DNA from: Planctomycetota bacterium
Lineage (GTDB): Bacteria; Planctomycetota; Planctomycetia; Pirellulales; UBA1268
Length of the DNA: 64,000 bases
Assembly: GCA_003669585.1 (NCBI GenBank)
Contig: QWOQ01000010.1
Location: forward strand, 1-64,000
Direction: 5' to 3'
Shown: positions 53,407-63,432 of the stretch, piece by piece
How positions within the stretch are numbered: the stretch's first letter is position 1
How the letters are laid out: the number at the start of each line of letters is the position of its first letter
The notes under the pieces: generated by a model
The model's input: only the letters and a program-made list of their open reading frames with translations
Database searches by the model: none
What the model was told of the DNA's origin: nothing
Made by a program: the position numbers and the translations under genes

Positions 53407-55191
53407 TTACGGTTGCAATACTGCGGAGTCGAGAATGGGAGACGTCTTTTGCTGTGTTGCACTCTGGGGCTCAATGATTCCACCATTCAATCGCACAGCG
53501 TCGTTGACGTCGCGAGTCCATGCAGCAAGAGTTTGACACTGTTTATTAACAGTCGGTGAGATGTAGTTAAAGAGTCCTTGAGGATAGATACCAAAGAGGA
53601 TTGCAAGGGCCACCAATGGCGTTGCAATTGCCAACTCTCTCCGCGTAATCGGAACAAGATCTTCACCGTGAGGCCCTTTGTACTCAGCCCCCAGATAGAC
53701 TCGCTGGATGGCCCACAGGATGTAACCGGCGGTCAAGATTACCGTGAAGGCTGAAAGCGATGCGAAGAGACGGCTGTAGTTCCAACTCGAAAGAGTAACC
53801 AACACTTCTCCGATGAATCCACACATTCCGGGAAGCCCAAGGCCTGCGAAAAAAATTGCGACAGCTAATCCGCTATAGACGGGCATTCTATTAAAAATAC
53901 CCCCGAACTCTTCGAGATTTCGATGATGCACGCGGTCGTATAAAACGCCCACCATAAAAAACATGCCCGCAGAACTGATGCCGTGAGCAATCATTTGAAA
54001 CATGGCGCCATTCACGCCCTGTGCCCAATACTCCCAGCGATATTCCTGTCCAGCAACGGCGCTCCAGACTCCAAGTCCAAGCATTACGTATCCCATGTGG
54101 CTCACCGAACTGTAAGCAACCATGCGTTTAAAATCTTTTTGTGCAAGTGCCGCAAATGCTCCGTACAGCATCGAAAGCACTCCGATACCACAGACAAGCC
54201 ATGCCAATGAAAGCCCAGCACCCGGACAGATCGGATAGCAGATCCGAAGAATTCCGTATCCACCGAGTTTCAGAAGAACTCCTGCGAGAATCATTGAAAT
54301 CGGCGTCGGCGCCTCCACGTGAGCATCTGGCAGCCACGTGTGAAATGGCACGATCGGAACTTTGATTGCAAACCCGATCAACAGAAGTAGAAAGGCCCAC
54401 GTTTCAAGACTCAGCCCGAGAATCTGCGCTGCTGCAAATGGCGATTCTGGAAGTTGTCCAATGGCGGCAAGCGCGAGCAAATTGAATGTGTGCTGCGGTC
54501 CTGGTAAGGACCGAATGGTGGCCGCGTCCATGAACGGAGACACTGCGTGAACTGCCACAAGCTGTTCATCTGAAAGAAGCTTGAGATCGCTCGTAAAGTA
54601 GAGCATCAAAATTGCCAGCAGCATCAACACACTTCCGACTAGCGTATACAGAAAGAACTTGATCGCCGCATATTCCCGACGAGGACCGCCCCAGATGCCA
54701 ATCAAAAAATACATTGGCAGGAGCATCACTTCCCAGAAGACGTAAAAGAGAAAGAAATCGAGTGACATAAAGACTCCGAGCATGCCTGTTTCAAGCAAAA
54801 GAAACAGCACGAAATAGGCTTTTACATGCTTGGTAATGGGCCAACTCGCTGCCGCCGAAAGCATCGACAAAAATGTCGTCAGCACCACCAACGGCATGCT
54901 TATTCCGTCAACTCCGAGCAAATATTCGATGCCGAAGGATTGAATCCACGGCAACTTAATTACCGACTGCATGTCCGGTTCACCCAGCATGAATCCAACG
55001 CCGCCTGCGGTCACACCTCCAGGCAACGCAAGCCACACCGAGAGCATGAACACTATTGCCGTAGTCGTCAGCGCAATCCAGCGAACCAGATCCTCTCGCT
55101 GTCGGGGGATAATTGGCAGTGCGATGACCAACGCAACGCATGCTGGCAGGAAAACAAGCAACGAGAAGGGGAGCAATGCGGGCTGATTCAT
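53407..55191 (-). CDS. nuoM: NADH-quinone oxidoreductase subunit M
   Basis: 594 residues, a proton-pumping antiporter-like subunit. GVDGISMPLVVLTTFL, FWEVMLLPMYFLIGIWGG, IKVPIVPFHTWLPDAHVEAP, KDFKRMVAYSSVSHMGYV and GLGLPGMCGFIGE are the standard NuoM sites, including the helix-7 Lys region. The ATG at 55191 was chosen because the longer frame adds 31 non-hydrophobic residues. A loop at about 215-265 (AVSPFMDAATIRSLPGPQ) is longer than in E. coli. It starts 31 bases after the nuoL stop. Confidence 0.93.
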   Translation of the reverse strand: MNQPALLPFSLLVFLPACVALVIALPIIPRQREDLVRWIALTTTAIVFMLSVWLALPGGVTAGGVGFMLGEPDMQSVIKLPWIQSFGIEYLLGVDGISMPLVVLTTFLSMLSAAASWPITKHVKAYFVLFLLLETGMLGVFMSLDFFLFYVFWEVMLLPMYFLIGIWGGPRREYAAIKFFLYTLVGSVLMLLAILMLYFTSDLKLLSDEQLVAVHAVSPFMDAATIRSLPGPQHTFNLLALAAIGQLPESPFAAAQILGLSLETWAFLLLLIGFAIKVPIVPFHTWLPDAHVEAPTPISMILAGVLLKLGGYGILRICYPICPGAGLSLAWLVCGIGVLSMLYGAFAALAQKDFKRMVAYSSVSHMGYVMLGLGVWSAVAGQEYRWEYWAQGVNGAMFQMIAHGISSAGMFFMVGVLYDRVHHRNLEEFGGIFNRMPVYSGLAVAIFFAGLGLPGMCGFIGEVLVTLSSWNYSRLFASLSAFTVILTAGYILWAIQRVYLGAEYKGPHGEDLVPITRRELAIATPLVALAILFGIYPQGLFNYISPTVNKQCQTLAAWTRDVNDAVRLNGGIIEPQSATQQKTSPILDSAVLQP

Positions 55192-55222
55192 GAACACTTT
55201 TTCCGTCGGGTGAGCCGGGGGG

Positions 55223-57790
55223 TTAGCCGGCGATGGTCGAATTCCAAAGCATGCTTGCCAGAACGAATAACGCAATCGTGCCAATCACAATGAACATCAC
55301 GTACTGTCTTACTTTTCCGGTTTGAAAGTCACGCATTTTCAAGCCGATATTCCATGTTGCATGAGCAGTTGCGTTGACCACGCCGTCTACGACAAATCGG
55401 TCAATCCAGTCGTCAAAAACAGCCAACCTTCGCGCACACCAAGCAATGCCATCGACAAATCTATCGATTGCATGTCGATCGGTGCCGCTCGCTAGGGAGG
55501 ACACAAGCAAAACCGGTTTCATAAAAAGAAAGCTGTAGAGCTCATCGAAATACCAACTCTTTGACAGAAAAATCACAAGCGGCCCGAACATTCTGGAAAG
55601 CAATTCAACCGAAACGAATTTCCACAGATACAGACTTGTCGCCGCAAGCAATCCCAGCGCGGCCGTCGTGAATGCCACCAGTGTCGCCGAGCGATGCACC
55701 GCCCCCTGATGACTCTCATGCTCCGCCGGAATCATTAACGATACCTGCAGGAGTCCGTGAGAAGCACCTTCGCTTGTTCCAGCAGGACGAGCCTGTTCAA
55801 GCAGTCCAGTCAGTCCACCTTCTCCGGAAAATGACCACCCTGCCACGACGGCAAAAAAGGAAAGCACGACCAGAGGTGCCACCATGATCAAAGGAGATTC
55901 ATGAGCATGCTCTGCGACGTGGTGATCTCGTGGTTCACCGGCAAATGTCATGTACCACAGCCGGAACATATAAAATGCGGTCAGAGATGCTCCTGCGGCA
56001 GCCGCAAGAAACAAAATCTGGTGGGAAGGATTATTTTGTACAAACGAAAGAGACTGCGCGAGAATCGCGTCTTTCGAGTAGTAACCGCTGAAACCAATCA
56101 CAAATGGGATGCCTGCCCCGATGATCGCAAGGCAGCCGATGAGCATCGCACCTGCTGTCCACGGCATCACTTTTGCCAAACCACCCATGCGTCGCATGTC
56201 ATTGGTATGGCAGGCATGGATGACCGATCCTGAGCAAAGAAAAAGAAGGCTCTTGAAGAACGCATGCGTGATGAGGTGAAACAGTCCAGCCACCCAGCCC
56301 CCTACTCCCAGCGCCAGCATCATGTACCCAAGTTGACTGATCGTTGAGTAGGCCAGCACACGCTTGATATCTGTCGCCACCATCGCAATCGTTGCGGCGA
56401 TCACCAACGTAATCATGCCGATATAGGCAATGACCAGCAGCACCTCGGGCGCGAGAATCGGATAAAGACGACCCACTAAATAAACACCCGCAGCCACCAT
56501 CGTGGCCGAATGAACAAGGGCAGAGACTGGCGTTGGCCCTTCCATCGCATCTGGCAACCAAACATGCAGTGGCACCTGTGCACTTTTTCCCACGCACCCG
56601 CAGAAAATTCCAAGACCTGCCACAATCAAGAGCCACGAACCGAGACCATCACTACGCCACTGTGAAATCCGACTCTTGAGTTCGCTCTCACCATCTCTCG
56701 GGCGAGTTGCATGCTCGATCATAATGCCTGCGATCTCACCTGAGGCCGAAGCCTTTACCATTCCGTCTGGCACGATGAGTTGATGATCGTTTTCTGCTGG
56801 ACGAACGAGATTAAAAAGTCCTTTGGCAACGACTGGTTTCCCATCGTCAAGGCTCATCGTGACAGAGTCGGCAAACCGAAAGGTTCCAAGGGCACCCCAC
56901 AGCGCCATCAAACCAATGAGCATTCCAAAATCACCAACCCGATTGAGGATGAACGCTTTGTTCGCAGCGTTTGAAGCTGTCTTTCGTTCGTAATAAAAAC
57001 CAATCAAAAACCAGGAACAGATGCCAACGAGTTCCCAGAAAATGAAAATCATCGCAAGATTGCCAGCAATCACGATCCCAAACATGCTGAAACAAAAGAG
57101 CGACAGGGATTGAAAAAAACGAGAAAAACGTCCGGGGCGATGCAGATGCCCTCCTGCTACGAGGTGCACTTCATGATCGATTACTTCATGCAGTTCGTCG
57201 TGCATGTAGCCGGTAGCATAGATATGGATACACGAAGCTATCAAAGAAACCACCACAAACATCAACAGCGTCAGCGCATCGATGTACCAGCCGATTGTCA
57301 ACTCAAGGGATCCCACCTTGAAAAGCGTGTACCAATCGCCGGAGTACGAAATCGGTACGTGCGCGCCTGCACCGTGCGAATCCGACGAATCGGGCGAGTG
57401 GTGCAAATTGTGCGCGTCTTCTGGCTGAACTCCTGCAGCGTCGGCATCGTGTGCCGGATGAACGGCTTCACTTGCATCCTCACTTCCGGACGCTTGATGA
57501 TCGGCCAGATTCCACTGCGCAGATCCCGCAACCAGCACCGTTTGAGAATCCGTGAGAAGCACATGATGACTGCCATGACTTCCCCCGGACATGCCGTGCA
57601 CACCAATCCACATCAGTAGTGCCGACAACGAAAATACAAACGAACAAACAATTGCAGCGGTTGCTACCGAAGCAGCATTTTTTCCGTGGGTCCCCATTCG
57701 GGGACCAAAAAAAAGGATGGCGACGAACGAGAACAGTGGCGTAATCCACGCCAAGCCCAGCAGAATCGGAAGTGTTTGTTCAAGTTCCAT
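55223..57790 (-). CDS. nuoL: NADH-quinone oxidoreductase subunit L with large insertions
   Basis: 855 residues against about 613 in E. coli. The antiporter core is complete: GWYIDALTLLMFVVVSLIAS, FFQSLSLFCFSMFGIVIAGN, FWELVGICSWFLIGFYYER, QVPLHVWLPDAMEGPTPVSA, DIKRVLAYSTISQLGYMMLA, and a C-terminal lateral-helix region. Two hydrophilic insertions stand out. One is His/Asp/Ser-rich (about 69-150, with SHGSHH, HPAHDAD, HNLHHSPDSSDSHG) between the first helices. Another (about 305-385) lies between NRVGDFGMLIG and the helix leading to the HVWLPDAMEG site. It is followed 31 bases on by nuoM. Confidence 0.93.
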   Translation of the reverse strand: MELEQTLPILLGLAWITPLFSFVAILFFGPRMGTHGKNAASVATAAIVCSFVFSLSALLMWIGVHGMSGGSHGSHHVLLTDSQTVLVAGSAQWNLADHQASGSEDASEAVHPAHDADAAGVQPEDAHNLHHSPDSSDSHGAGAHVPISYSGDWYTLFKVGSLELTIGWYIDALTLLMFVVVSLIASCIHIYATGYMHDELHEVIDHEVHLVAGGHLHRPGRFSRFFQSLSLFCFSMFGIVIAGNLAMIFIFWELVGICSWFLIGFYYERKTASNAANKAFILNRVGDFGMLIGLMALWGALGTFRFADSVTMSLDDGKPVVAKGLFNLVRPAENDHQLIVPDGMVKASASGEIAGIMIEHATRPRDGESELKSRISQWRSDGLGSWLLIVAGLGIFCGCVGKSAQVPLHVWLPDAMEGPTPVSALVHSATMVAAGVYLVGRLYPILAPEVLLVIAYIGMITLVIAATIAMVATDIKRVLAYSTISQLGYMMLALGVGGWVAGLFHLITHAFFKSLLFLCSGSVIHACHTNDMRRMGGLAKVMPWTAGAMLIGCLAIIGAGIPFVIGFSGYYSKDAILAQSLSFVQNNPSHQILFLAAAAGASLTAFYMFRLWYMTFAGEPRDHHVAEHAHESPLIMVAPLVVLSFFAVVAGWSFSGEGGLTGLLEQARPAGTSEGASHGLLQVSLMIPAEHESHQGAVHRSATLVAFTTAALGLLAATSLYLWKFVSVELLSRMFGPLVIFLSKSWYFDELYSFLFMKPVLLVSSLASGTDRHAIDRFVDGIAWCARRLAVFDDWIDRFVVDGVVNATAHATWNIGLKMRDFQTGKVRQYVMFIVIGTIALFVLASMLWNSTIAG

Positions 57791-57821
57791 ACGGATTTCG
57801 CAGTGTCACCAAAGACGCGGA

Positions 57822-58175
57822 TCACCCTTTCAGATCTTCCGCTCGGTCAACGTCGACCGTCGCATGGTTGTTGTAAAAATTGAGTGTGATCGCAAGCGCC
57901 ACGGCAGCCTCTGCGGCTGCAAGAAGAATCACAAACAGTGCAATCGCCTGGCCGTCGAGCCCAATCGACACCGTCGATTCTCCTCGTAGTACAGGGGAAC
58001 CGAAGGCGATAAAGTTGATGTTGGCACCGTTGAGCACCAATTCTATTCCCATAAGCACGCCCAGCGCATTGCGTTTGATGACCATGCAAACGACTCCTGC
58101 GGTAAACAGAACAGCTCCCACAAGGAGGTAATGGGACACGCCAACAGGCTCGGCCAAAATGTTGAAAAAATTCAT
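57822..58175 (-). CDS. nuoK: NADH-quinone oxidoreductase subunit K
   Basis: 117 residues with three membrane helices. The conserved glutamates are in NALGVLMGIELVLNGANINFIAF and LLAAAEAAVALAI. It starts with ATG inside the nuoJ stop (4-base overlap, ATGA), which implies translational coupling. The ~13-residue polar tail is slightly longer than in E. coli (100 residues). Confidence 0.95.
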   Translation of the reverse strand: MNFFNILAEPVGVSHYLLVGAVLFTAGVVCMVIKRNALGVLMGIELVLNGANINFIAFGSPVLRGESTVSIGLDGQAIALFVILLAAAEAAVALAITLNFYNNHATVDVDRAEDLKG

Positions 58176-58876
58176 GATGCCACCCTCACTTCCTCTTTCA
58201 ACTCACTCTGGCCAGCCGTTTCCACTGCGCGGGGAGTACGCCGTCGCTTGGCACGGGCCAAGTACGCAGCCCCTACGAGCACAACGAGCAGGTGGATCGA
58301 AACAATCTCAAAGGGAAGAAGGTATCCGCTGCGAATTGATGGTGTGACAATACCAGAGCTATCGTTATCCACTCGCATTCCTAAGAGTGCCATGCCCAGC
58401 GGAGTTGCAGAAGGCTCGGGCGCCTCTCTTTGTACTCCACCACCGACAGAGACTGCGGCCGTCCGCCAAGCATCCACACCAACGCTTGCCTGAACGAGCA
58501 CCGCCAGCAGACATACAGCCAGTATCGATGCCAGCACCCAGTCGCGTTGCGGAGTTTTCATCGATACAAATGGGGCCTGCGCCGTAAGCATCACACCAAA
58601 AACCAACAGTACCAGTGTTCCGCCTACATAAATCATCAACTGCATCGCACCAACAAACTCTGCTCCCGCAAGAAAGAAGAGCCCCGCGGTCGCTCCCAGC
58701 GACAACACCAGATAAAAAGCCATTCGCACAACATTGTCAGTGAGCACAACCGCGACGGCCATCGCGCACGCTGCCAGTGCAAATATCGCAAAAAACATTC
58801 CATGCCAATTGATATTCGCGACACTGATGATTGTGGCAAACATCGACCCCGTAGTGATGGCAAATCCTGTATTCAT
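58172..58876 (-). CDS. nuoJ: NADH-quinone oxidoreductase subunit J
   Basis: 234 residues with five membrane helices. NVVRMAFYLVLSLGATAGLFFL, GAEFVGAMQLMIYVGGTLVLLVFGVML and the C-terminal FEIVSIHLLVVLVGAAYLA match NuoJ. A hydrophilic loop at about 130-175 is longer than in E. coli NuoJ (184 residues). It overlaps nuoH by 4 bases at its start and nuoK by 4 at its end. Confidence 0.93.
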   Translation of the reverse strand: MNTGFAITTGSMFATIISVANINWHGMFFAIFALAACAMAVAVVLTDNVVRMAFYLVLSLGATAGLFFLAGAEFVGAMQLMIYVGGTLVLLVFGVMLTAQAPFVSMKTPQRDWVLASILAVCLLAVLVQASVGVDAWRTAAVSVGGGVQREAPEPSATPLGMALLGMRVDNDSSGIVTPSIRSGYLLPFEIVSIHLLVVLVGAAYLARAKRRRTPRAVETAGQSELKEEVRVAS

Positions 58877-60114
58877 AGACCCACCTGCGAAACAGGAGAT
58901 TCGCTCTGTTCAAAACGGCTACTGCTCGGAGGTGCTTCACCATTTTTTTGCACCTGCAAAGACATCCCACCCGGGCCGAGCAGCCATCCTTCGCGAATTT
59001 CACCAGCAGGTCGTCCAAGTCCTCGAAAGAAACCACCGGGGAGCGCCAAGGTCCAGAGCATTGCACCCACAAACATCACCGCGGCGATGGGGGTGCAGTA
59101 TTTGAGGCACGTGGTCATCACCTGATCAATACGAAGACGAGGCAGAGTCCATCTGACCCACATCATGATGAGTACTCCGAGCGTCGCTTTTGTCATTAAA
59201 TTTGCGCACCCAGCCAGACGAACAAAATATCCTGTTGTGTCACCACTTCCATCGCTGAGCCCCAGAAGTGATGCCACAGGTACAGGACCATTCCAGCCGC
59301 CCAGAAAAAGAATCGCGGCGAGTGCACTGACAAGAAACATCGATCCATATTCGGCCATGAAGAAGAAACTCCAACGGAGTCCCGAGTATTCCGTGTGAAA
59401 TCCAGCCACGAGTTCGCTTTCCGCTTCCGCCAGATCAAAGGGAGCCCGATTCACACTCGCGACCGCGCAGGTGACATAAATCCAAAATGTGATAAACGTA
59501 AATGGGTCGTGAAACAGGTACCACTGAAAAAACCATCCCGCCTGCTTCTCTCCAATCGTCACAAGGTCCATGCTGCCAGCGAGCATGACAGGAACAACCA
59601 CACACATACCCAGCGGCACTTCATAGCTGACTACCTGTGCCGCTTCTCGCATGGCACCAAACAGCGACCATTTCGACGCCGATGCGTAGCCTGCAAGAAT
59701 GACACCAAAGACCTCCAGCCCCAACACTGCAATCACAAAAAAAACACCGACGTTGAGGCGTTGTCCAACAAAATCAAAGGCAAAGGGAAGTGCGATGAAG
59801 GCCGCAAAGGAAGCGCAAAAGCTGACATACGGAGCAAGACGAAACAGCAGGCCGTCGGCTCCGTCGGGCATCAAATCTTCTTTTGTGAGAAGTTTGATTC
59901 CGTCGGCGAGCGATTGCAGCCAACCAAACTTGCCTCCGGTTCGTGTTGGACCGAGACGATCTTGAATGCGGGCGGCAATTTTGCGTTCTGCCCAGATAAA
60001 AGCGAGCGCTCCTCCTGCAATCACATTCAGAATAAAAAACGCTGCCAGGCTGGCAGTGATGGCCCAGGCGATCCAGTCGGGGAGCCCTCCAGTATGAATG
60101 AGAAAGTCAGCCAT
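58873..60114 (-). CDS. nuoH: NADH-quinone oxidoreductase subunit H
   Basis: 413 residues with about eight membrane helices, part of the quinone-binding site with NuoB and NuoD. AERKIAARIQDRLGPTRTG, LQSLADGIKLLTKEDLMP, NRAPFDLAEAESELVAGFHTEYSG and RWTLPRLRIDQVM are all standard. The C-terminal 60 residues beyond the last helix are extra and hydrophilic. The start lies 174 bases after the nuoD stop, the largest gap in the cluster, and may hold an internal promoter. Confidence 0.95.
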   Translation of the reverse strand: MADFLIHTGGLPDWIAWAITASLAAFFILNVIAGGALAFIWAERKIAARIQDRLGPTRTGGKFGWLQSLADGIKLLTKEDLMPDGADGLLFRLAPYVSFCASFAAFIALPFAFDFVGQRLNVGVFFVIAVLGLEVFGVILAGYASASKWSLFGAMREAAQVVSYEVPLGMCVVVPVMLAGSMDLVTIGEKQAGWFFQWYLFHDPFTFITFWIYVTCAVASVNRAPFDLAEAESELVAGFHTEYSGLRWSFFFMAEYGSMFLVSALAAILFLGGWNGPVPVASLLGLSDGSGDTTGYFVRLAGCANLMTKATLGVLIMMWVRWTLPRLRIDQVMTTCLKYCTPIAAVMFVGAMLWTLALPGGFFRGLGRPAGEIREGWLLGPGGMSLQVQKNGEAPPSSSRFEQSESPVSQVGL

Positions 60115-60288
60115 TGTGGTGCTTTACTTCGATCTGAAAATCTAAGACTTGAAAGAGAAATCCTCGGGACACAAACCCACTCGACGCAAAGAATTGTGAA
60201 ATAGTGTACGAACTCGCGACAGGTCACAAGTGATCGGCAAATTCAGCATTTCCAACTGTTTTTCATCGAGAATTGTGAGCGATACACG

Positions 60289-61497
60289 TTACCTGTCAAT
60301 CTCACCCATCACGATGTCGAGCGACCCCACGATCGCAGGCACATCAGCGATCAGGCAACCGCGACAAAGTTCGTGCAACACCGAGAGGTTGGAAAATGAA
60401 CTGCTTCTTGCGCGGGCCCTCCACGGAATCGGCGTGCCATCTCCCACGAGATAGAAACCCATCTGCCCACGCGGGCATTCCGTTTCCAAGTAGGCGTCAC
60501 CAACAGGCAGCTTTTCATTGATTTTGAGTGGTTCTCCAAGCGGACCGCGACAGGCCGAGTAACGGTCCATGGCCTGCCGTATAAGATCAACCGACTGAAC
60601 AACTTCGAGCATTCGAACATAGAAACGATGCCAACTATCACCGACAACCGCTTCGCGCGGAACCGGTGGATAGGCATGGTCTCGGGGATAGTGACCATTT
60701 TTTTGAACTACCACCTCGAAGGCATATCCGTCGTACATACTTGTGTAGATGCTCTCTCCATCTCGTCGAAGATCCTGATCGACTCCACTTCCTCGAAGGA
60801 CGGGACCAGAACAGCCGTAGTCGATCGCCAACGCCTCTGACAAGATGCCAATAGCAGCGGTTCGTTTTACGAATATTGCATTGGTGGTAAGGAGCGAGTG
60901 GTATTCGGCAATCAGTGGAGTGAACTGATCAAGAAATGCCTCGCACTTCTCGAGCCAGCCCGGAGGCAGATCGGCAGTTGCACCCCCTACGGTGAGATAG
61001 CTGTAGGTGAGTCTGGCACCGCATGTTTCTTCGAAAAGATCCAGAATCTTTTCGCGTTCTCGAAACGCATAGAGAAACGGACTAAATGTTCCAAGGTCGA
61101 GTCCATACGCTCCCATTCCAACCAAATGGCTGGCGAGACGACCAAGCTCCGCAATTAAAACTCTCAAGTGCCTCGCTTTTTCACTGACCTGATACCGCAT
61201 CAGTTTTTCAACCGTAAGCGACCATCCGAGATTCATGTTCATCGCCGCGAGATAGTCCATTCTGTCGGTGTACGGAATCCACTGTCGCGGTGTTAGATTT
61301 TCCCCGATTTTTTCTGCACAGCGGTGGAGATACCCTATGTGCGATTCGACCTGTGAAACAATTTCGCCGTCGGTTCGAAGCACTAAACGCAGCACGCCGT
61401 GGGTGCTGGGGTGCTGAGGCCCCATATTGACAAGCATCTCATCGGTGCGAACGTCAAATTCAATGATTCTCGGATCATCATCAACCATCTGTGCCAT
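60289..61497 (-). CDS. nuoD: NADH-quinone oxidoreductase subunit D
   Basis: 402 residues, the 49-kDa quinone-site subunit. NMGPQHPSTHGVLRLVLRTDGE, GYLHRCAEKIGE, TDRMDYLAAMNMNLGW, PPGWLEKCEAFLDQF and RGQMGFYLVGDG are diagnostic. The ATG at 61497 (MAQMVDDD) follows AAGGA; the longer frame adds 77 residues unlike NuoD. It lies 58 bases after the nuoC stop. NuoC and NuoD are separate here, not fused as in E. coli. Confidence 0.95.
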   Translation of the reverse strand: MAQMVDDDPRIIEFDVRTDEMLVNMGPQHPSTHGVLRLVLRTDGEIVSQVESHIGYLHRCAEKIGENLTPRQWIPYTDRMDYLAAMNMNLGWSLTVEKLMRYQVSEKARHLRVLIAELGRLASHLVGMGAYGLDLGTFSPFLYAFREREKILDLFEETCGARLTYSYLTVGGATADLPPGWLEKCEAFLDQFTPLIAEYHSLLTTNAIFVKRTAAIGILSEALAIDYGCSGPVLRGSGVDQDLRRDGESIYTSMYDGYAFEVVVQKNGHYPRDHAYPPVPREAVVGDSWHRFYVRMLEVVQSVDLIRQAMDRYSACRGPLGEPLKINEKLPVGDAYLETECPRGQMGFYLVGDGTPIPWRARARSSSFSNLSVLHELCRGCLIADVPAIVGSLDIVMGEIDR

Positions 61498-61555
61498 TGT
61501 TCGATTTCCTTGTAAGGGCCGCCTCTCGTAGATCGAAGGCGATTGAATGCCGCAC

Positions 61556-62086
61556 TTAACGGGCGCGAATGCCGTGATACTCAAGGGGCATCTCGTAGTC
61601 TCGACGAAGCGGATACCCAACCCAGTCTTCGGGGCAGAGAATTCGACGAAGATCGGGGTGCCCAATGAAGAAGATTCCCGACAGATCGAAAACCTCTCGT
61701 TCGTGCCAGTCGGCCGTGCGCCATACACCAGTCACGCTCGGAATTTCTGGCAACTGTCCAACCACGTCTCCTTTCCATCGGGGAAGGTTGGTCTTGATGA
61801 CAATACTCGCACGAGCCACTGTGCTCCAAAGGTGATACACCATCTCGATGTGAGGCTTCCACTGAACCTTGGCAGCCTTCTTCGCATCAGGCTCAAACCA
61901 GTCGATGGCCGTAATGCATTCGAGTGAGTCAAACAGACTCTCCGGTGTTTTTTTTAACCACTGGCTTACCTCAGCGATTCGCTCGGCAACAACCTCAATC
62001 CACGGATCGATTGCTTCGAGATTCGAACCAATAATTGCGCCGGGCAATTCACTGGATGCTTTCTCAAGAAACGAAGAACCTCTCAT
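61556..62086 (-). CDS. nuoC: NADH-quinone oxidoreductase subunit C
   Basis: 176 residues, the 30-kDa subunit. [65 protein letters not shown] and [10 protein letters not shown] are the expected signatures (the last positions bind NuoD). The ATG at 62086 follows GGAG by 10 bases; the longer frame would overlap the end of nuoA. The gene directly follows nuoA, where nuoB normally intervenes. Confidence 0.93.
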   Translation of the reverse strand: MRGSSFLEKASSELPGAIIGSNLEAIDPWIEVVAERIAEVSQWLKKTPESLFDSLECITAIDWFEPDAKKAAKVQWKPHIEMVYHLWSTVARASIVIKTNLPRWKGDVVGQLPEIPSVTGVWRTADWHEREVFDLSGIFFIGHPDLRRILCPEDWVGYPLRRDYEMPLEYHGIRAR

Positions 62087-62141
62087 CAACGGTTTTCTCC
62101 AGAGGATTTCATATTTCAAAAACCGGGTCGCGCCATACTCT

Positions 62142-62879
62142 TCATAAACGCATTGAAGAGGAACCTTTTTCTGAAGCAGCACGCGAAGCTCCAACAGCTC
62201 GAACCCAATCTAAATCGCCTCGATTCCAAACATAGGCAAAGCCAACCAAAAGAATTGCAAAAAAAATCGCCATGTCAATCACCGCCGTCTGTGCAATGAG
62301 TCGTCCAACTCGAGCCACAGCCCACGTTGCTTGGGCCTCTTGATTGCTGTCATCAAATCCAGCCGGCATGCGATCTGACTGCGGTGGTAGAACCACAAAT
62401 TGCGGAACAACCGGTGCAGCAACTCCAAACTCCCGCATGAGTCCGTACGCCGCAGGGCTCAAACGAAGTCCCTGAACTGAGGCAGGAATAGATTTTCCTG
62501 GCGTCTCTGGCTGCTTCTCTTGTTGTATCGTGGCGGAAAATCCGACGGGCACGTCAGCTGTTTTTTCAAGCGTTTGAACAACCGTCACGAGTTCCGGGTC
62601 AGACAATTGCACAGCCTTTCCAAAGACCGTTGCCCAAGGAAAAAAGAGTGCCACTTCGACGTCAAAAATAATGAACAGCAAGGCCACCACATAAAATCGC
62701 AGATCAAACTGGACAAAACTTGAACCGATCGCGGGCTCTCCGCATTCATAGACTTCAAGTTTTTCAGCGTTGGGAGAGTGTGGACGAACCAACCGACCTA
62801 CCAAGAGATTTACAAATAGAAATCCACCACCGAGAGCTACGAATAAGGCAACGTAACCTGCAATCAATACCGGATGCAT
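62142..62879 (-). CDS. nuoA: NadH-quinone oxidoreductase subunit A with a ~100-residue insertion
   Basis: 245 residues against about 147 in E. coli. Helix 1 ([20 protein letters not shown]), the conserved loop [20 protein letters not shown] with the cysteine involved in the quinone loop, helix 2 ([20 protein letters not shown]) and helix 3 ([20 protein letters not shown], about 199-218) are all present. Residues 88-192, between helices 2 and 3, form a long hydrophilic, Pro/Gln-rich insertion without similarity to known domains. The gene starts 25 bases after the nuoI stop. Confidence 0.92.
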   Translation of the reverse strand: MHPVLIAGYVALFVALGGGFLFVNLLVGRLVRPHSPNAEKLEVYECGEPAIGSSFVQFDLRFYVVALLFIIFDVEVALFFPWATVFGKAVQLSDPELVTVVQTLEKTADVPVGFSATIQQEKQPETPGKSIPASVQGLRLSPAAYGLMREFGVAAPVVPQFVVLPPQSDRMPAGFDDSNQEAQATWAVARVGRLIAQTAVIDMAIFFAILLVGFAYVWNRGDLDWVRAVGASRAASEKGSSSMRL

Positions 62880-62904
62880 GGGAAACTCATTCCAAAATCT
62901 AATT

Positions 62905-63432
62905 TCACTGATTCGGTCCGCCGTGAACCGGATTCACGATCACCTTTGAAGCCGAAACTGCTGTTGGATTGATTGAAGCGCGTCCCCAAGCCACGTCGAC
63001 CGGCAAGCGAGCGAAGTCGACGATAGTTCCATCTCGACTGTAGCAACTCAGGTCATGAGAGGCCCCCATGAATATGCAGTCAACCGGACACGGTTCCACA
63101 CAGAGGGCACAGAACATACATTTCGAATAATCGATCGTAAATCCGCTTACCCGAAATCCTTTGCCGTCTGTTACACGCTCTTTTCCAATGTAAATGCAGT
63201 CCACCGGACACACCTTCGCACATTGATCGCAGGCGATACACGTTGTGAGGTCGTACCGATGAAATCCCCGATAGCGAGCGGCCACCGGGACAGGAAGTTC
63301 TGGGTATTCAAACTTCTCCGTGAACGTTCGCTTTGTCTGATCAAACGTGCCGCCGAAAATGCGAAGCGTAACGCCCATGCCCTCGAGCACCGTCCATACA
63401 GCAGAAAAAATATTTTGAAACCAGTTTCGCAT
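62905..63432 (-). CDS. nuoI: NADH-quinone oxidoreductase subunit I
   Basis: 175 residues, the two-cluster 4Fe-4S ferredoxin subunit that passes electrons toward NuoB. The clusters are [15 protein letters not shown] and [15 protein letters not shown]. The N-terminus ([13 protein letters not shown]...FTEKFEYPE) matches NuoI. In most bacteria nuoI follows nuoH; here it heads the cluster, 26 bases before nuoA, and nothing remains in the usual place. Confidence 0.95.
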   Translation of the reverse strand: MRNWFQNIFSAVWTVLEGMGVTLRIFGGTFDQTKRTFTEKFEYPELPVPVAARYRGFHRYDLTTCIACDQCAKVCPVDCIYIGKERVTDGKGFRVSGFTIDYSKCMFCALCVEPCPVDCIFMGASHDLSCYSRDGTIVDFARLPVDVAWGRASINPTAVSASKVIVNPVHGGPNQ

